DNA of 50,980 nt from Pseudomonas sp. AKS31 (GTDB taxonomy: Bacteria > Pseudomonadota > Gammaproteobacteria > Pseudomonadales > Pseudomonadaceae), in NCBI RefSeq assembly GCF_023634765.1, contig NZ_JAMLFX010000018.1, forward strand, positions 14,005 to 64,984, written 5' to 3'. The stretch's first letter is position 1. Each line of letters starts with the position of its first letter. Shown here in pieces: positions 34,652 through 43,972 of this stretch. The position numbers and the translations under genes were made by a program. Below the pieces are notes generated by a model. The model was given only the letters and a program-made list of their open reading frames with translations. It did not search any database and was not told the DNA's origin.

Positions 34652-36117
34652 TGAATTCGCTATACATTGCAGGTGAGTGGCTGGCCGGTCAGGGCGAAGC
34701 CTTTCAATCGCTGAACCCGGTGACCCAGCAAGTGCTGTGGTCGGGGGAGGGCGCTACCACCGCTCAGGTCGAGTCCGCCGTGCAGGCTGCGCGTCAGGCA
34801 TTCCCGGGTTGGGCACGTCGCACGCTGGAAGAGCGCATCAGCGTCCTCGAAGCCTTTGCTGCCGCCCTGAAAAACCACAGTGACGAACTGGCCCGCACCA
34901 TCGGTGAGGAAACCGGCAAGCCGCTGTGGGAGGCCGCGACCGAAGTGACCAGTATGGTCAACAAGATCGCGATCTCGGTGCAGAGCTACCGCGAACGTAC
35001 CGGCGAAAAGAGCGGCCCGTTGGGCGACGCCACTGCAGTGTTGCGCCATAAGCCGCACGGCGTGGTCGCGGTGTTCGGCCCTTACAACTTCCCCGGCCAC
35101 CTGCCAAACGGCCATATCGTGCCGGCCCTGCTGGCCGGTAACAGCGTGCTGTTCAAACCCAGCGAACTGACCCCGAAAGTCGCCGAGCTGACGGTCAAGT
35201 GCTGGATCGAGGCCGGTCTGCCGGAGGGCGTGTTGAACCTGCTGCAAGGTGCGCGCGAAACCGGCATCGCGCTGGCGGCGAACCCGGGCATCGACGGTCT
35301 GTTCTTCACCGGTTCGAGCCGCACCGGCAACCATCTGCACCAGCAGTTCGCCGGGCGTCCGGACAAGATCCTCGCGCTGGAAATGGGCGGCAACAACCCG
35401 CTGGTGGTGGATCAGGTCGCGGATCTGGATGCGGCGGTTTACACGATCATTCAGTCGGCGTTCATCTCTGCCGGCCAGCGTTGCACTTGTGCTCGCCGTC
35501 TGCTGGTGCCGCAAGGCGCCTGGGGCGATAGCCTGCTCAAGCGTCTGGTGGAAGTCAGTGCGAGCATTGAAGTCGGTGCATTCGATCAGCAACCGGCGCC
35601 GTTCATGGGCTCGGTGATTTCCCTCGGCGCGGCGAAAGCGCTGATGGACGCTCAAGAACATCTGTTGGCCAACGGCGCTGTGTCGCTGCTGGCAATGACA
35701 CAACCACAGGCGCAAGCCGCGCTGCTGACCCCGGGCATTGTCGATGTCACCGCGGTGGCTGAACGTCCGGATGAAGAACTGTTCGGCCCGTTGCTGCAAG
35801 TGATCCGCTACGCCGATTTCGAAGCGGCGATCGCTGAAGCCAACAACACCGCTTACGGTCTGGCCGCCGGTCTGCTGTCGGATTCCGAAGCGCGTTATCA
35901 GCAGTTCTGGCTGGAAAGCCGCGCCGGTATCGTCAACTGGAACAAACAGCTGACCGGCGCTGCGAGCAGCGCACCTTTTGGTGGTGTCGGCGCGTCGGGC
36001 AACCACCGCGCCAGCGCTTACTACGCGGCGGATTACTGCGCGTACCCGGTGGCGTCGCTGGAAACCCCAAGCCTGGTGTTGCCTGCTGCCCTGACGCCTG
36101 GCGTGAAAATGGCGTGA
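34651..36117 (+). CDS. aruD: Succinylglutamate-semialdehyde dehydrogenase
   Basis: A 488-residue NAD-dependent aldehyde dehydrogenase that oxidises succinylglutamate semialdehyde to succinylglutamate. Catalytic motifs are intact: FGPYNFPGHLPNGHI, FTGSSRTGNHLHQQF, general base LEMGGNNPLVV and nucleophile SAGQRCTCARRLL. The length is normal. It is translationally coupled to aruG. Confidence 0.96.
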   Translation: MNSLYIAGEWLAGQGEAFQSLNPVTQQVLWSGEGATTAQVESAVQAARQAFPGWARRTLEERISVLEAFAAALKNHSDELARTIGEETGKPLWEAATEVTSMVNKIAISVQSYRERTGEKSGPLGDATAVLRHKPHGVVAVFGPYNFPGHLPNGHIVPALLAGNSVLFKPSELTPKVAELTVKCWIEAGLPEGVLNLLQGARETGIALAANPGIDGLFFTGSSRTGNHLHQQFAGRPDKILALEMGGNNPLVVDQVADLDAAVYTIIQSAFISAGQRCTCARRLLVPQGAWGDSLLKRLVEVSASIEVGAFDQQPAPFMGSVISLGAAKALMDAQEHLLANGAVSLLAMTQPQAQAALLTPGIVDVTAVAERPDEELFGPLLQVIRYADFEAAIAEANNTAYGLAAGLLSDSEARYQQFWLESRAGIVNWNKQLTGAASSAPFGGVGASGNHRASAYYAADYCAYPVASLETPSLVLPAALTPGVKMA

Positions 36118-36122
36118 TGCCA

Positions 36123-36211
36123 ATCGCTGGCAAGCCAGCTCCCACAGGGATCGAGTCGTCCACACAATCTGTGAACACCGCCAAACCTGTGGGAGCTGGC
36201 TTGCCAGCGAT
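36123..36211. repeat. REP doublet (REPIN), GTGGGAGCTGGCTTGCCAGCGAT type
   Basis: Perfectly matching inverted arms (36123-36148 and 36186-36211) between aruD and aruB, of the same type as at 16940-17116. Confidence 0.85.
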
Positions 36212-36283
36212 GGCCGCGACGCGGTCGCACTGAACAGTTAGTTACTGAAGCCTATAACAACAGATTCTCGTGGAGCCTCGCTG

Positions 36284-37630
36284 ATGAAATCCTATGAAGT
36301 CAATTTTGACGGTCTAGTGGGGCCGACCCATAACTACGGTGGTCTGTCCTACGGCAACGTTGCCTCCCAGAGCAACAGCCAGCAGTCTTCGAACCCGAAG
36401 GAAGCGGCGCTGCAGGGCCTGGCGAAGATGAAAGCGCTGATGGAAATGGGCTTTCAGCAAGGCGTGCTCGCACCGCAGGAACGTCCGGACGTGGCCGCTC
36501 TGCGCCGTCTGGGCTTCTGCGGCACCGACGCGCAAGTGATCGAGCGCGCCGCCAAAGAGGCGATGCCGCTGCTGGTCGCCAGTTGCTCGGCGTCGAGCAT
36601 GTGGGTAGCGAACGCCGCCACGGTCAGTCCGAGTGCTGACACCGCAGACGGTCGCGTGCATTTCACCGCCGCCAACCTCAACTGCAAATACCACCGCAGC
36701 ATCGAGCACCCGACCACCAGCCGCGTGCTCGGCGCGATGTTCGCCAATCAGCAACACTTCGCCCATCACGCCGCGCTGCCGGCAGTGGCGCAATTCGGCG
36801 ACGAAGGTGCGGCCAACCACACACGTTTCTGCCGCGAGTATGGCGAAGCGGGCGTCGAGTTCTTCGTGTTCGGTCGCAGTGCCTTCGACAATCGTTATCC
36901 GGCGCCGCAGAAATACCCGGCGCGCCAGACCCTCGAAGCCTCGCAAGCCGTTGCGCGTCTGCACGGTCTGCGTGACGAAGGCGTGGTTTACGCGCAGCAG
37001 AACCCGAACGTGATCGATCAGGGCGTGTTCCATAACGACGTGATCGCCGTGGGTAACGGTGAAGTGCTGTTCTATCACGAGGACGCGTTCCTCGAGACCG
37101 ATCAGATGCTGGCCGAGCTGCAAGGCAAACTCGCTAAAGTCGGCGGCAACTTCCAGTCCGTGTGTGTGCCGCGTTCGGCAGTCACCGTGGATGACGCAGT
37201 GCGCTCCTACCTGTTCAACAGCCAATTGCTCTCGCGTCCTGACGGTTCGATGCTGTTGATCGTGCCGCAAGAGTGCCAGGCCAACGAACGCGTGTGGGCT
37301 TACCTGCAGAGTCTGACCAGCTCCGGCGGTCTGATTCGCGAAGTGAAAGTCTTCGATCTCAAGCAAAGCATGCAGAACGGCGGTGGTCCGGCGTGCCTGC
37401 GACTGCGCGTCGCGCTTAACGAAACCGAACTGGCGGCGGTCAACCCAGGGGTTATCATGACGCCACCGTTGTACGGTTCGTTGACCGCATGGGTTGAAAA
37501 GCACTACCGCGACCGCCTGAGCGAAACCGATCTGGCGGATCCGCAATTGCTGCTTGAATGCCGGACGGCACTGGATGAACTGACGCAAATCCTTAAACTG
37601 GGCGCGGTTTATCCATTCCAGATCAATTGA
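36284..37630 (+). CDS. aruB: N-succinylarginine dihydrolase
   Basis: A 448-residue guanidino-modifying hydrolase that converts succinylarginine to succinylornithine, two ammonia and CO2, the second AST step. The family opening YEVNFDGLVGPTHNYGGLSYGN, the core CSASSMWVANAATVSPSADT, and the catalytic-cysteine region NGGGPACLRLRVAL near the C-terminus are all present. The length equals the family norm. Confidence 0.96.
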   Translation: MKSYEVNFDGLVGPTHNYGGLSYGNVASQSNSQQSSNPKEAALQGLAKMKALMEMGFQQGVLAPQERPDVAALRRLGFCGTDAQVIERAAKEAMPLLVASCSASSMWVANAATVSPSADTADGRVHFTAANLNCKYHRSIEHPTTSRVLGAMFANQQHFAHHAALPAVAQFGDEGAANHTRFCREYGEAGVEFFVFGRSAFDNRYPAPQKYPARQTLEASQAVARLHGLRDEGVVYAQQNPNVIDQGVFHNDVIAVGNGEVLFYHEDAFLETDQMLAELQGKLAKVGGNFQSVCVPRSAVTVDDAVRSYLFNSQLLSRPDGSMLLIVPQECQANERVWAYLQSLTSSGGLIREVKVFDLKQSMQNGGGPACLRLRVALNETELAAVNPGVIMTPPLYGSLTAWVEKHYRDRLSETDLADPQLLLECRTALDELTQILKLGAVYPFQIN

Positions 37631-37687
37631 TGGCCGGCGCGTCGCCTGAACGCGGCGCGCGGCTTGTCTCCCCAAGAGAGTAAAAAC

Positions 37688-37978
37688 ATGAGCGATTCCC
37701 TGCAGCTGATCCTTGAAGACACCGACGGCACGCAACTGCAAACCTCGTGCACCCGCGTCGCGGTCATGTGGCAAGGCAAAGAGCTGTGGATCCAGCAGGA
37801 CGGCCGTGGCCAACTGCTGATCGGCGTGGACGTGGAAGAAGGTGACGCCGAGTACGCCAACCTGCTGCTGCGCCCATTGGCGACTAATCTGGTAAGTCTG
37901 CAACTGGAAATGGAACCGGCTGACGTCGGCGACGACGAAGGCCACGTGCACGGCCCGGATTGCAACCACGACCACTAA
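37688..37978 (+). CDS. Small conserved protein with histidine-rich tail, inside the aru operon
   Basis: A 96-residue protein (MSDSLQLILEDTDGTQ) found at this place in Pseudomonas aru clusters, sometimes labelled topoisomerase II without visible support: no topoisomerase motif is present. The body is a compact beta-rich acidic domain. The last ~15 residues, GHVHGPDCNHDH, contain four histidines and a cysteine and look like a metal-binding tail. It lies 57 bases after aruB and 12 before aruE, so it is co-transcribed. A metallochaperone role for the zinc enzyme AruE is a guess. Confidence 0.8.
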   Translation: MSDSLQLILEDTDGTQLQTSCTRVAVMWQGKELWIQQDGRGQLLIGVDVEEGDAEYANLLLRPLATNLVSLQLEMEPADVGDDEGHVHGPDCNHDH

Positions 37979-37990
37979 GGAAACCGCTCT

Positions 37991-39001
37991 ATGCTCGCCC
38001 TCGGCAAACTGCTTGAACTGACCCTCGCCGGCCGCGAACCGGCGGAGAAGACTCAACTGACTGTCGAAGGCGTGCGTATGCGCTGGTTGAGCGAAGGTGC
38101 GCTGGAAGTCCGGCCACCACAAGCGCGTGACAATGGCCTGGACCTGCTGCTGTCGGCAGGCATCCACGGCAACGAAACAGCGCCGATCGAGTTGCTTGAC
38201 CGGCTGCTGCACGACATCGCCCGCGGTGATCTGAAGCCGCGCGCACGCATTCTGTTCCTGTTCGGCAACCCCGAAGCGATTCGCAAGGGCGAGCGTTTCG
38301 TCGAGCAGGACGTCAATCGGCTGTTCAACGGCCGTCATGAACAAAGCAGTGGCTCAGAAGCGCTGCGTGCCTGTGAGCTGGAGCGTCTGGCGGCGAGTTT
38401 CTTCAGCCTGCCGGATCGCCAGCGTCTGCACTATGACCTGCACACGGCGATTCGCGGTTCGAAGATCGAGCAGTTCGCCCTGTATCCGTGGAAGGAAGGT
38501 CGCCAGCATTCGCGTCTGGAGCTGGCGCGTCTGCGCGCTGCCGGGATGGAAGCGGTGCTGTTGCAGAACAAACCGTCGATCGTCTTCAGCTCGTACACCT
38601 ACGACAAGCTCGGTGCCGAGGCTTTTACGCTGGAACTGGGCAAGGCGCGGCCGTTCGGGCAGAACGACGGGGTCAATGTCTCGCTGCTGGAAACCCGTCT
38701 GCAGCAGATCATTGAAGGCAACGAGCCGGAGATGGCAGAGCAGGGGCTGGACGGTTTGCAGCTGTTCAGCGTCGCGCGGGAAATCATCAAGCACAGCGAT
38801 GCGTTCCGCCTGAACCTGCCGCAGGACATCGAAAACTTTTCAGAGTTGGAGATGGGGTATGTGTTGGCCGAAGATCTGGCCAATACCCGCTGGGTCATCG
38901 AGGAAGAGGGCGCGCGGATCATTTTCCCCAACCCGAAGGTCAAGAACGGCCTGCGCGCGGGCATTCTGATCGTGCCAAGCGGCGACGAAAATCTCGCCTG
39001 A
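37991..39001 (+). CDS. aruE: Succinylglutamate desuccinylase
   Basis: A 336-residue zinc enzyme of the AstE/aspartoacylase family that hydrolyses succinylglutamate to glutamate and succinate, the last AST step. Zinc ligands are in SAGIHGNETAPIELL (H and E) and YDLHTAIRGS (H). The substrate arginines lie in EQDVNRLFNGRHE. The length is normal. It is the last gene of the cluster, followed by a REP doublet. Confidence 0.95.
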   Translation: MLALGKLLELTLAGREPAEKTQLTVEGVRMRWLSEGALEVRPPQARDNGLDLLLSAGIHGNETAPIELLDRLLHDIARGDLKPRARILFLFGNPEAIRKGERFVEQDVNRLFNGRHEQSSGSEALRACELERLAASFFSLPDRQRLHYDLHTAIRGSKIEQFALYPWKEGRQHSRLELARLRAAGMEAVLLQNKPSIVFSSYTYDKLGAEAFTLELGKARPFGQNDGVNVSLLETRLQQIIEGNEPEMAEQGLDGLQLFSVAREIIKHSDAFRLNLPQDIENFSELEMGYVLAEDLANTRWVIEEEGARIIFPNPKVKNGLRAGILIVPSGDENLA

Positions 39002-39025
39002 CGCAATTTTGGCCTGACACAAAAT

Positions 39026-39117
39026 CCTGTAGGAGCTGCCGAAGGCTGCGATCTTTTGATCTTGTTTTTAGACGATCAAAAGATCGCAGCCTCGTTTCAC
39101 TCGAAAGCTCCTACAGG
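39026..39117. repeat. REP doublet (REPIN), GTAGGAGCTGCCGAAGGCTGCGATC type, one divergent arm
   Basis: Lies between the convergent aruE and lumazine synthase genes, where it could serve as a shared transcript end. The right arm has the same CTCGTTTCACTCG replacement as the 21889-21979 copy. Confidence 0.85.
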
Positions 39118-39129
39118 GAAGCGTTTTGG

Positions 39130-39639
39130 TCAGACGGCGAGTGCACGCGGCTCACTACGGCGCAGCGCACGAACCTTTTGCAGCGTATCGGCGCAAGTTC
39201 TGGCCGCTTCCTGACCCTTGTGCACGAAGTGCTCGAAGAAGAACTTCTGGTGCTCTTCACCGGCGTGGAAGTGATGCGGCGTCAGCGACACCGAGAACAC
39301 CGGCACTTCTGTTTCCAGTTGCACCTGCATCAGGCCGCTGACCACCGACTGGGCGACGAACTCATGACGATAGATGCCGCCGTCCACGACCAGGGCTGCG
39401 GCGACGATGCCGGCATAACGACCGGTCTTGGCCAGCAGCTTGGCGTGCAGGGGCATTTCAAAGGCGCCGCCGACTTCGAAAATGTCGATGTCCGATTCCT
39501 GATAACCCAAGGCAAGCATTTCGGCGACGAAGCCTTTACGGCTCTGGTCGACAATTTCCTTGTGCCAGCAGGCCTGGATGAACGCGACGCGATCGCCGTG
39601 GGGGTGTTTGCTTTTGCTGTCGATAGCGGTGGGTTGCAT
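39130..39639 (-). CDS. ribH: 6,7-dimethyl-8-ribityllumazine synthase, RibH2 type
   Basis: A 169-residue enzyme that joins the pyrimidine intermediate with dihydroxybutanone phosphate to make lumazine, the penultimate step of riboflavin synthesis. Motifs: IQACWHKEIVDQSRKGF, VGGAFEMPLHAKLLAKTGRY, VDGGIYRHEFVAQSVVSGLM, and SVSLTPHHFHAGEEH. These features (short, with HxF at the end of the active site) fit the RibH2 type known in Brucella and Pseudomonas rather than the housekeeping RibE. The ATG at 39639 has AGGAG seven bases upstream. An FMN riboswitch precedes it, so it should be repressed when flavin is plentiful. Confidence 0.92.
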   Translation of the reverse strand: MQPTAIDSKSKHPHGDRVAFIQACWHKEIVDQSRKGFVAEMLALGYQESDIDIFEVGGAFEMPLHAKLLAKTGRYAGIVAAALVVDGGIYRHEFVAQSVVSGLMQVQLETEVPVFSVSLTPHHFHAGEEHQKFFFEHFVHKGQEAARTCADTLQKVRALRRSEPRALAV

Positions 39640-39744
39640 GTTCTGACTCCTGTTTGTGTGAAAAACAGGGCGTTATGAATCGAAAGGGATTCAAGGGTAC
39701 GAGCGCACGCAAGAATGCACGCGGACGGCCCTTTGGCGTTAATC

Positions 39745-39907
39745 CCGTTCTCTCTTCATCCGGACTATGACCGTCGGCCCCGGAATCACACCGGGTCTGC
39801 TGACCTTGCCGCCGCGCACAACCCAAGCTGTGTTCGTCGCCAAGCGCTCGCGGGCTATGCGCATTGCGCGCAATTACCGCCGGTGGGGAATTGCACCCCG
39901 CCCTGAG
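39745..39907 (-). promoter_or_regulatory. FMN riboswitch (RFN element) controlling the lumazine synthase gene
   Basis: On the minus strand the conserved RFN blocks appear in order: AGGGCGGGGTGCAATTCCCC, ACCGGCGGTAATT, AGCCCGCGAGCG, GGTCAGCAGACCCGGTGTGA, TTCCGGGGCCGACGGTCATAG, TCCGGATGAAGAGAGAACG. All six helix-forming segments are complete. About 105 bases separate its end from the start codon at 39639, where the expression platform must lie. The remaining non-coding bases up to 40112 include a GC-rich stem (39917-39936) and the ltaE promoter. Confidence 0.95.
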
Positions 39908-40112
39908 AACGTTTTTGCCGCCCTTTCTCGGGCGGCGCAGCGTTTTTAACACAGATTGTGGCTCTGTGCATTGCGCCTTTCTGATGATTGCCATCGAGTT
40001 TTCTGGCGGTTCGAAACGACTTTTCCTTGTGCAAGGGTTGATTAATCCGCGCGATGACCGCAGTAATTCCACTTCGTAAAGGGATTTCCCCTGCTGACTT
40101 GAGGCCAGGTTC

Positions 40113-41117
40113 ATGAGCGTTATCGATCTTCGCAGCGACACCGTCACCCAACCGACTCTCGCCATGCTCGACGCGATGACCGCAGCGGACACCGGTGATG
40201 ATGTTTACGGCGAAGATCCGACGGTCAATCGTCTGGAAGCCGAACTGGCCAGCCGCTTGGGTTTTGCCGCCGCTTTGTTTGTGCCGACCGGCACCATGAG
40301 CAACCTGCTGGGGCTGATGGCGCATTGCGAGCGCGGTGACGAATACATCGTTGGTCAGCAGGCGCACACCTATAAATATGAAGGTGGTGGCGCAGCAGTA
40401 CTCGGTTCGATCCAGCCGCAGCCGCTGGAAGTGCAGGCCGACGGTTCGCTGGATCTGGATCAGGTCGCGGCAGCAATCAAGCCGGACGACTTCCATTTCG
40501 CCCGTACTCGTTTGCTGGCGCTGGAAAACACCATGCAGGGCAAAGTGCTGCCGCTGGACTATCTGGCCCGCGCCCGCCGCTTCACTCAGGACAAAGGCCT
40601 GCAGTTGCACCTTGACGGCGCGCGCCTCTACAACGCCGCGGTCAAGCTGGGCGTGGATGCCCGGGAAATCACTCAGTACTTTGATTCGGTGTCGGTGTGC
40701 CTGTCCAAAGGCCTTGGCGCGCCTGTTGGCTCGGTGTTGTGTGGCTCTGAACAACTGATCGGCAAGGCCCGCCGTCTGCGCAAAATGGTCGGTGGCGGCA
40801 TGCGTCAGGCTGGCCTGCTGGCGGCGGCGGGGCTGTATGCGCTGGATCACAATGTCGAACGTCTGGCGGACGACCACGCCAACGCGCAGTTGCTGGCCGA
40901 TGGTTTGTGTGAAGCAGGTTTCATCGTTGAACCCGTGCAAACCAACATGGTTTATGTGCAAATGGGTGACAAAGCCAAAGCGATCAAGGCCTTTGCTGCC
41001 GAACGCGGGATCAAGTTGAGCGCCGCCGCGCGCCTGCGTATGGTCACGCACATGGACGTCAATCGCTCGCAAATCGAGCAAGTGATCGCGACATTCGTCG
41101 AGTTTTCGCGCAAGTGA
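40113..41117 (+). CDS. ltaE: Low-specificity L-threonine aldolase
   Basis: A 334-residue PLP enzyme that cleaves L-threonine and L-allo-threonine to glycine and acetaldehyde. Family motifs: IDLRSDTVTQPT at the start, GDDVYGEDPTVNRLE, HLDGARLYNAAV, and the PLP lysine in SVCLSKGLGAPVGSVL (about residue 197). The length is normal. It is divergent from the riboswitch-controlled lumazine synthase. Confidence 0.94.
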   Translation: MSVIDLRSDTVTQPTLAMLDAMTAADTGDDVYGEDPTVNRLEAELASRLGFAAALFVPTGTMSNLLGLMAHCERGDEYIVGQQAHTYKYEGGGAAVLGSIQPQPLEVQADGSLDLDQVAAAIKPDDFHFARTRLLALENTMQGKVLPLDYLARARRFTQDKGLQLHLDGARLYNAAVKLGVDAREITQYFDSVSVCLSKGLGAPVGSVLCGSEQLIGKARRLRKMVGGGMRQAGLLAAAGLYALDHNVERLADDHANAQLLADGLCEAGFIVEPVQTNMVYVQMGDKAKAIKAFAAERGIKLSAAARLRMVTHMDVNRSQIEQVIATFVEFSRK

Positions 41118-41263
41118 CAGCGTTAGCCGTCCAATTGACCGTTTCTATCGTATAAACACGCTGTACCCCGCGCGCAGGGCCGATATAATGCGGCCCTTTG
41201 CCGTCGCTTCGTCTGTTGACGTTTCGAACAGGCCTTTGGCCGCAGCCTCCGTGGAAGAACCTA

Positions 41264-43882
41264 ATGAAAAGCGCAGAAATCCGTGAAGCCTTCCTTCGCT
41301 TCTTCGAAGAGCAAGGCCACACCCGTGTAGCCTCCAGCTCTTTGATTCCGGGCAACGACCCAACCCTGCTGTTCACTAACGCGGGGATGAACCAGTTCAA
41401 GGACTGCTTCCTGGGCCAGGAAAAACGTGCGTACACCCGTGCGACCAGCAGCCAGAAGTGCGTGCGTGCCGGTGGCAAGAACAGCGACCTGGAAAACGTC
41501 GGTTATACCGCTCGTCACCACACGTTCTTCGAAATGCTCGGTAACTTCAGCTTCGGCGACTACTTCAAGAAGGACGCGATTACCTACGCGTGGACTTTCC
41601 TGACCGGCGTTCTGCAACTGCCGAAGGAAAAACTCTGGGTCACCGTCTACGCCTCCGACGACGAAGCGTATGACATCTGGACCAAAGAAATCGGTGTGCC
41701 GGTCGAGCGCATGATTCGCATCGGCGACAACAAAGGCGCGCCATACGCCTCCGACAACTTCTGGACCATGGGCGATACCGGCCCGTGCGGCCCATGCACC
41801 GAGATTTTCTACGATCACGGCGACCACATCTGGGGCGGCCCTCCAGGTTCGCCGGAAGAAGACGGTGACCGTTACATCGAAATCTGGAACAACGTGTTCA
41901 TGCAGTTCAACCGCACCGCCGATGGCGTGTTGCATCCGTTGCCAGCACCGTCGGTCGACACCGGCATGGGCCTGGAGCGGATCAGTGCGGTGATGCAGCA
42001 CGTCAATTCCAACTACGACATTGACCTGTTCAAGAACCTGCTGAAGGCCTCGGCTGAAGCGATCGGTTGCGAAAACGGCGATCAGTCGTCGCTCAAGGTT
42101 GTCTCCGACCACATTCGTTCGTGCGGTTTCCTGATCGCTGACGGCGTGTTGCCGTCCAACGAGGGTCGCGGTTATGTGCTGCGCCGGATCATCCGTCGTG
42201 CTTGCCGTCACGGTAACAAGCTGGGCGCTACCGGCAGCTTCTTCTACAAGATCGTCGCGGCGCTGGTCGCCGAGATGGGCGAAGCCTTCCCGGAACTGAA
42301 GAAGCAGCAGAGCAACATCGAGCGCGTGCTCAAGGCCGAAGAAGAGCAGTTCTCCAAGACCCTGGAGCACGGCCTGAAGATCCTCGAGCAGGACCTGCTG
42401 GAACTCAAAGGCACCGTGGTGCCGGGCGACGTGGTGTTCAAACTCTACGACACCTACGGTTTCCCGATGGACCTGACCGCTGACATCGCACGTGAGCGTG
42501 GCCTGACCGTCGATGAAGTCGGTTTCGAGCGTGAGATGGAAGCCCAGCGTGTTCGCGCACGTTCGGCCAGTTCGTTCGGTCTGGACTACAACACCCTGGT
42601 CAAGGTTGATGTGGCCACCGAGTTCACCGGTTACAAAGACACCAGCGGTTCGGCAAAAATTGTCGCCATCTATAAAGATGGTCAGTCGGTCGACGTCTTG
42701 AATGAAGGCGAAGAGGCGGTGATCGTTCTGAATCAGACGCCGTTCTACGCTGAATCCGGCGGCCAGATCGGCGACTGCGGTTTCCTGCAGGCAGGCAACG
42801 CACGTTTCGACGTACGTGACACCACCAAGACCGGCGGCGCATTCCTGCACCACGGTGTGCTGGACTCGGGCAGCCTGACCATCGGCGCACCAGTGGAAAC
42901 CCACGTCGACGCCGAAGTGCGTCACGCGACTTCGTTGAACCACTCGGCCACGCACTTGCTGCACGCTGCTTTGCGTCAGGTGCTGGGCGAGCACGTTCAG
43001 CAGAAAGGTTCGTTGGTGGATAGTCAGCGTCTGCGTTTCGATTTCAGCCACTTTGAAGCGATCAAACCGGAACAGATCAAAGCGCTGGAAGACATCGTCA
43101 ACGCCGAGATCCGCAAAAACTCCGCGGTTGAAACCGAAGAAACCGACATCGAAACCGCGAAGAACAAAGGGGCGATGGCGCTGTTCGGCGAGAAGTACGG
43201 CGACAGCGTGCGCGTGCTGAGCATGGGCGGTGATTTCTCCGTCGAGCTGTGCGGCGGTATCCACGCCAACCGTACCGGTGACATTGGCCTGCTGAAAATC
43301 ATCAGCGAAGGCGGTGTGGCATCGGGCGTACGTCGTATCGAGGCAGTCACCGGTGCTGCGGCACTGGCCTACTTGAACGCGGCAGAAGAACAACTCAAGG
43401 AAGCGGCCAGCCTGGTTAAGGGTAGCCGCGACAATCTGATCGACAAGCTGTCGGCTGTGCTGGAGCGCAACCGCCAACTGGAGAAGCAGTTGGAGCAGTT
43501 GCAGGCCAAGGCCGCCAGTGCCGCGGGCGACGATTTGTCGAACTCGGCAGTGGACGTCAAGGATGTGAAGGTTCTGGCTGCACGTCTGGATGGTCAGGAC
43601 GGCAAGGCGCTGCTGGCGCTGGTCGATCAACTGAAAAACAAACTCGGCCGCGCAGTGATCCTGCTCGGCAGTGTCCATGAGGAAAAGGTCGTACTGGTTG
43701 CAGGCGTAACCAAGGACCTGACTGGCCAACTCAAAGCCGGTGATTTGATGAAGCAGGCTGCTGCGGCAGTGGGCGGGAAGGGCGGTGGTCGTCCGGACAT
43801 GGCGCAGGGCGGCGGTATCGACGCCGGCGCACTGGATGGCGCACTGGCGCTGACCGTTCCATTCGTCGAGCAGGGTTTATAA
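41264..43882 (+). CDS. alaS: Alanyl-tRNA synthetase
   Basis: An 872-residue enzyme that charges tRNA-Ala. The class II catalytic part begins MKSAEIREAFLRFFEE, with the motif around FTNAGMNQFKDCFLG. The editing domain has the zinc-binding HSATHLLHAAL (HxxxH) and LCGGIHANRTGDIG (CxxxH). The C-terminal glycine-rich C-Ala domain ends GKGGGRPDMAQGGG. The ATG at 41264 is the family start. A TATAAT at 41184-41189 gives a likely -10 upstream. The gene order alaS-lysC-rsmA is conserved in Pseudomonas. Confidence 0.97.
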   Translation: MKSAEIREAFLRFFEEQGHTRVASSSLIPGNDPTLLFTNAGMNQFKDCFLGQEKRAYTRATSSQKCVRAGGKNSDLENVGYTARHHTFFEMLGNFSFGDYFKKDAITYAWTFLTGVLQLPKEKLWVTVYASDDEAYDIWTKEIGVPVERMIRIGDNKGAPYASDNFWTMGDTGPCGPCTEIFYDHGDHIWGGPPGSPEEDGDRYIEIWNNVFMQFNRTADGVLHPLPAPSVDTGMGLERISAVMQHVNSNYDIDLFKNLLKASAEAIGCENGDQSSLKVVSDHIRSCGFLIADGVLPSNEGRGYVLRRIIRRACRHGNKLGATGSFFYKIVAALVAEMGEAFPELKKQQSNIERVLKAEEEQFSKTLEHGLKILEQDLLELKGTVVPGDVVFKLYDTYGFPMDLTADIARERGLTVDEVGFEREMEAQRVRARSASSFGLDYNTLVKVDVATEFTGYKDTSGSAKIVAIYKDGQSVDVLNEGEEAVIVLNQTPFYAESGGQIGDCGFLQAGNARFDVRDTTKTGGAFLHHGVLDSGSLTIGAPVETHVDAEVRHATSLNHSATHLLHAALRQVLGEHVQQKGSLVDSQRLRFDFSHFEAIKPEQIKALEDIVNAEIRKNSAVETEETDIETAKNKGAMALFGEKYGDSVRVLSMGGDFSVELCGGIHANRTGDIGLLKIISEGGVASGVRRIEAVTGAAALAYLNAAEEQLKEAASLVKGSRDNLIDKLSAVLERNRQLEKQLEQLQAKAASAAGDDLSNSAVDVKDVKVLAARLDGQDGKALLALVDQLKNKLGRAVILLGSVHEEKVVLVAGVTKDLTGQLKAGDLMKQAAAAVGGKGGGRPDMAQGGGIDAGALDGALALTVPFVEQGL

Positions 43883-43972
43883 GGCAGTCCGCCCGGCCCG
43901 CAGTCTAGTGGCGGGCCCGTCGGCTGTTCGAGTGATTATTGGGCGCCCTTCATGGGCAGAGGCGGCTTTGAA

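Noticed and set aside
41261..43729. 822-codon minus-strand frame opposite alaS
   Set aside because: A shadow of alaS, which is complete and canonical on the plus strand.
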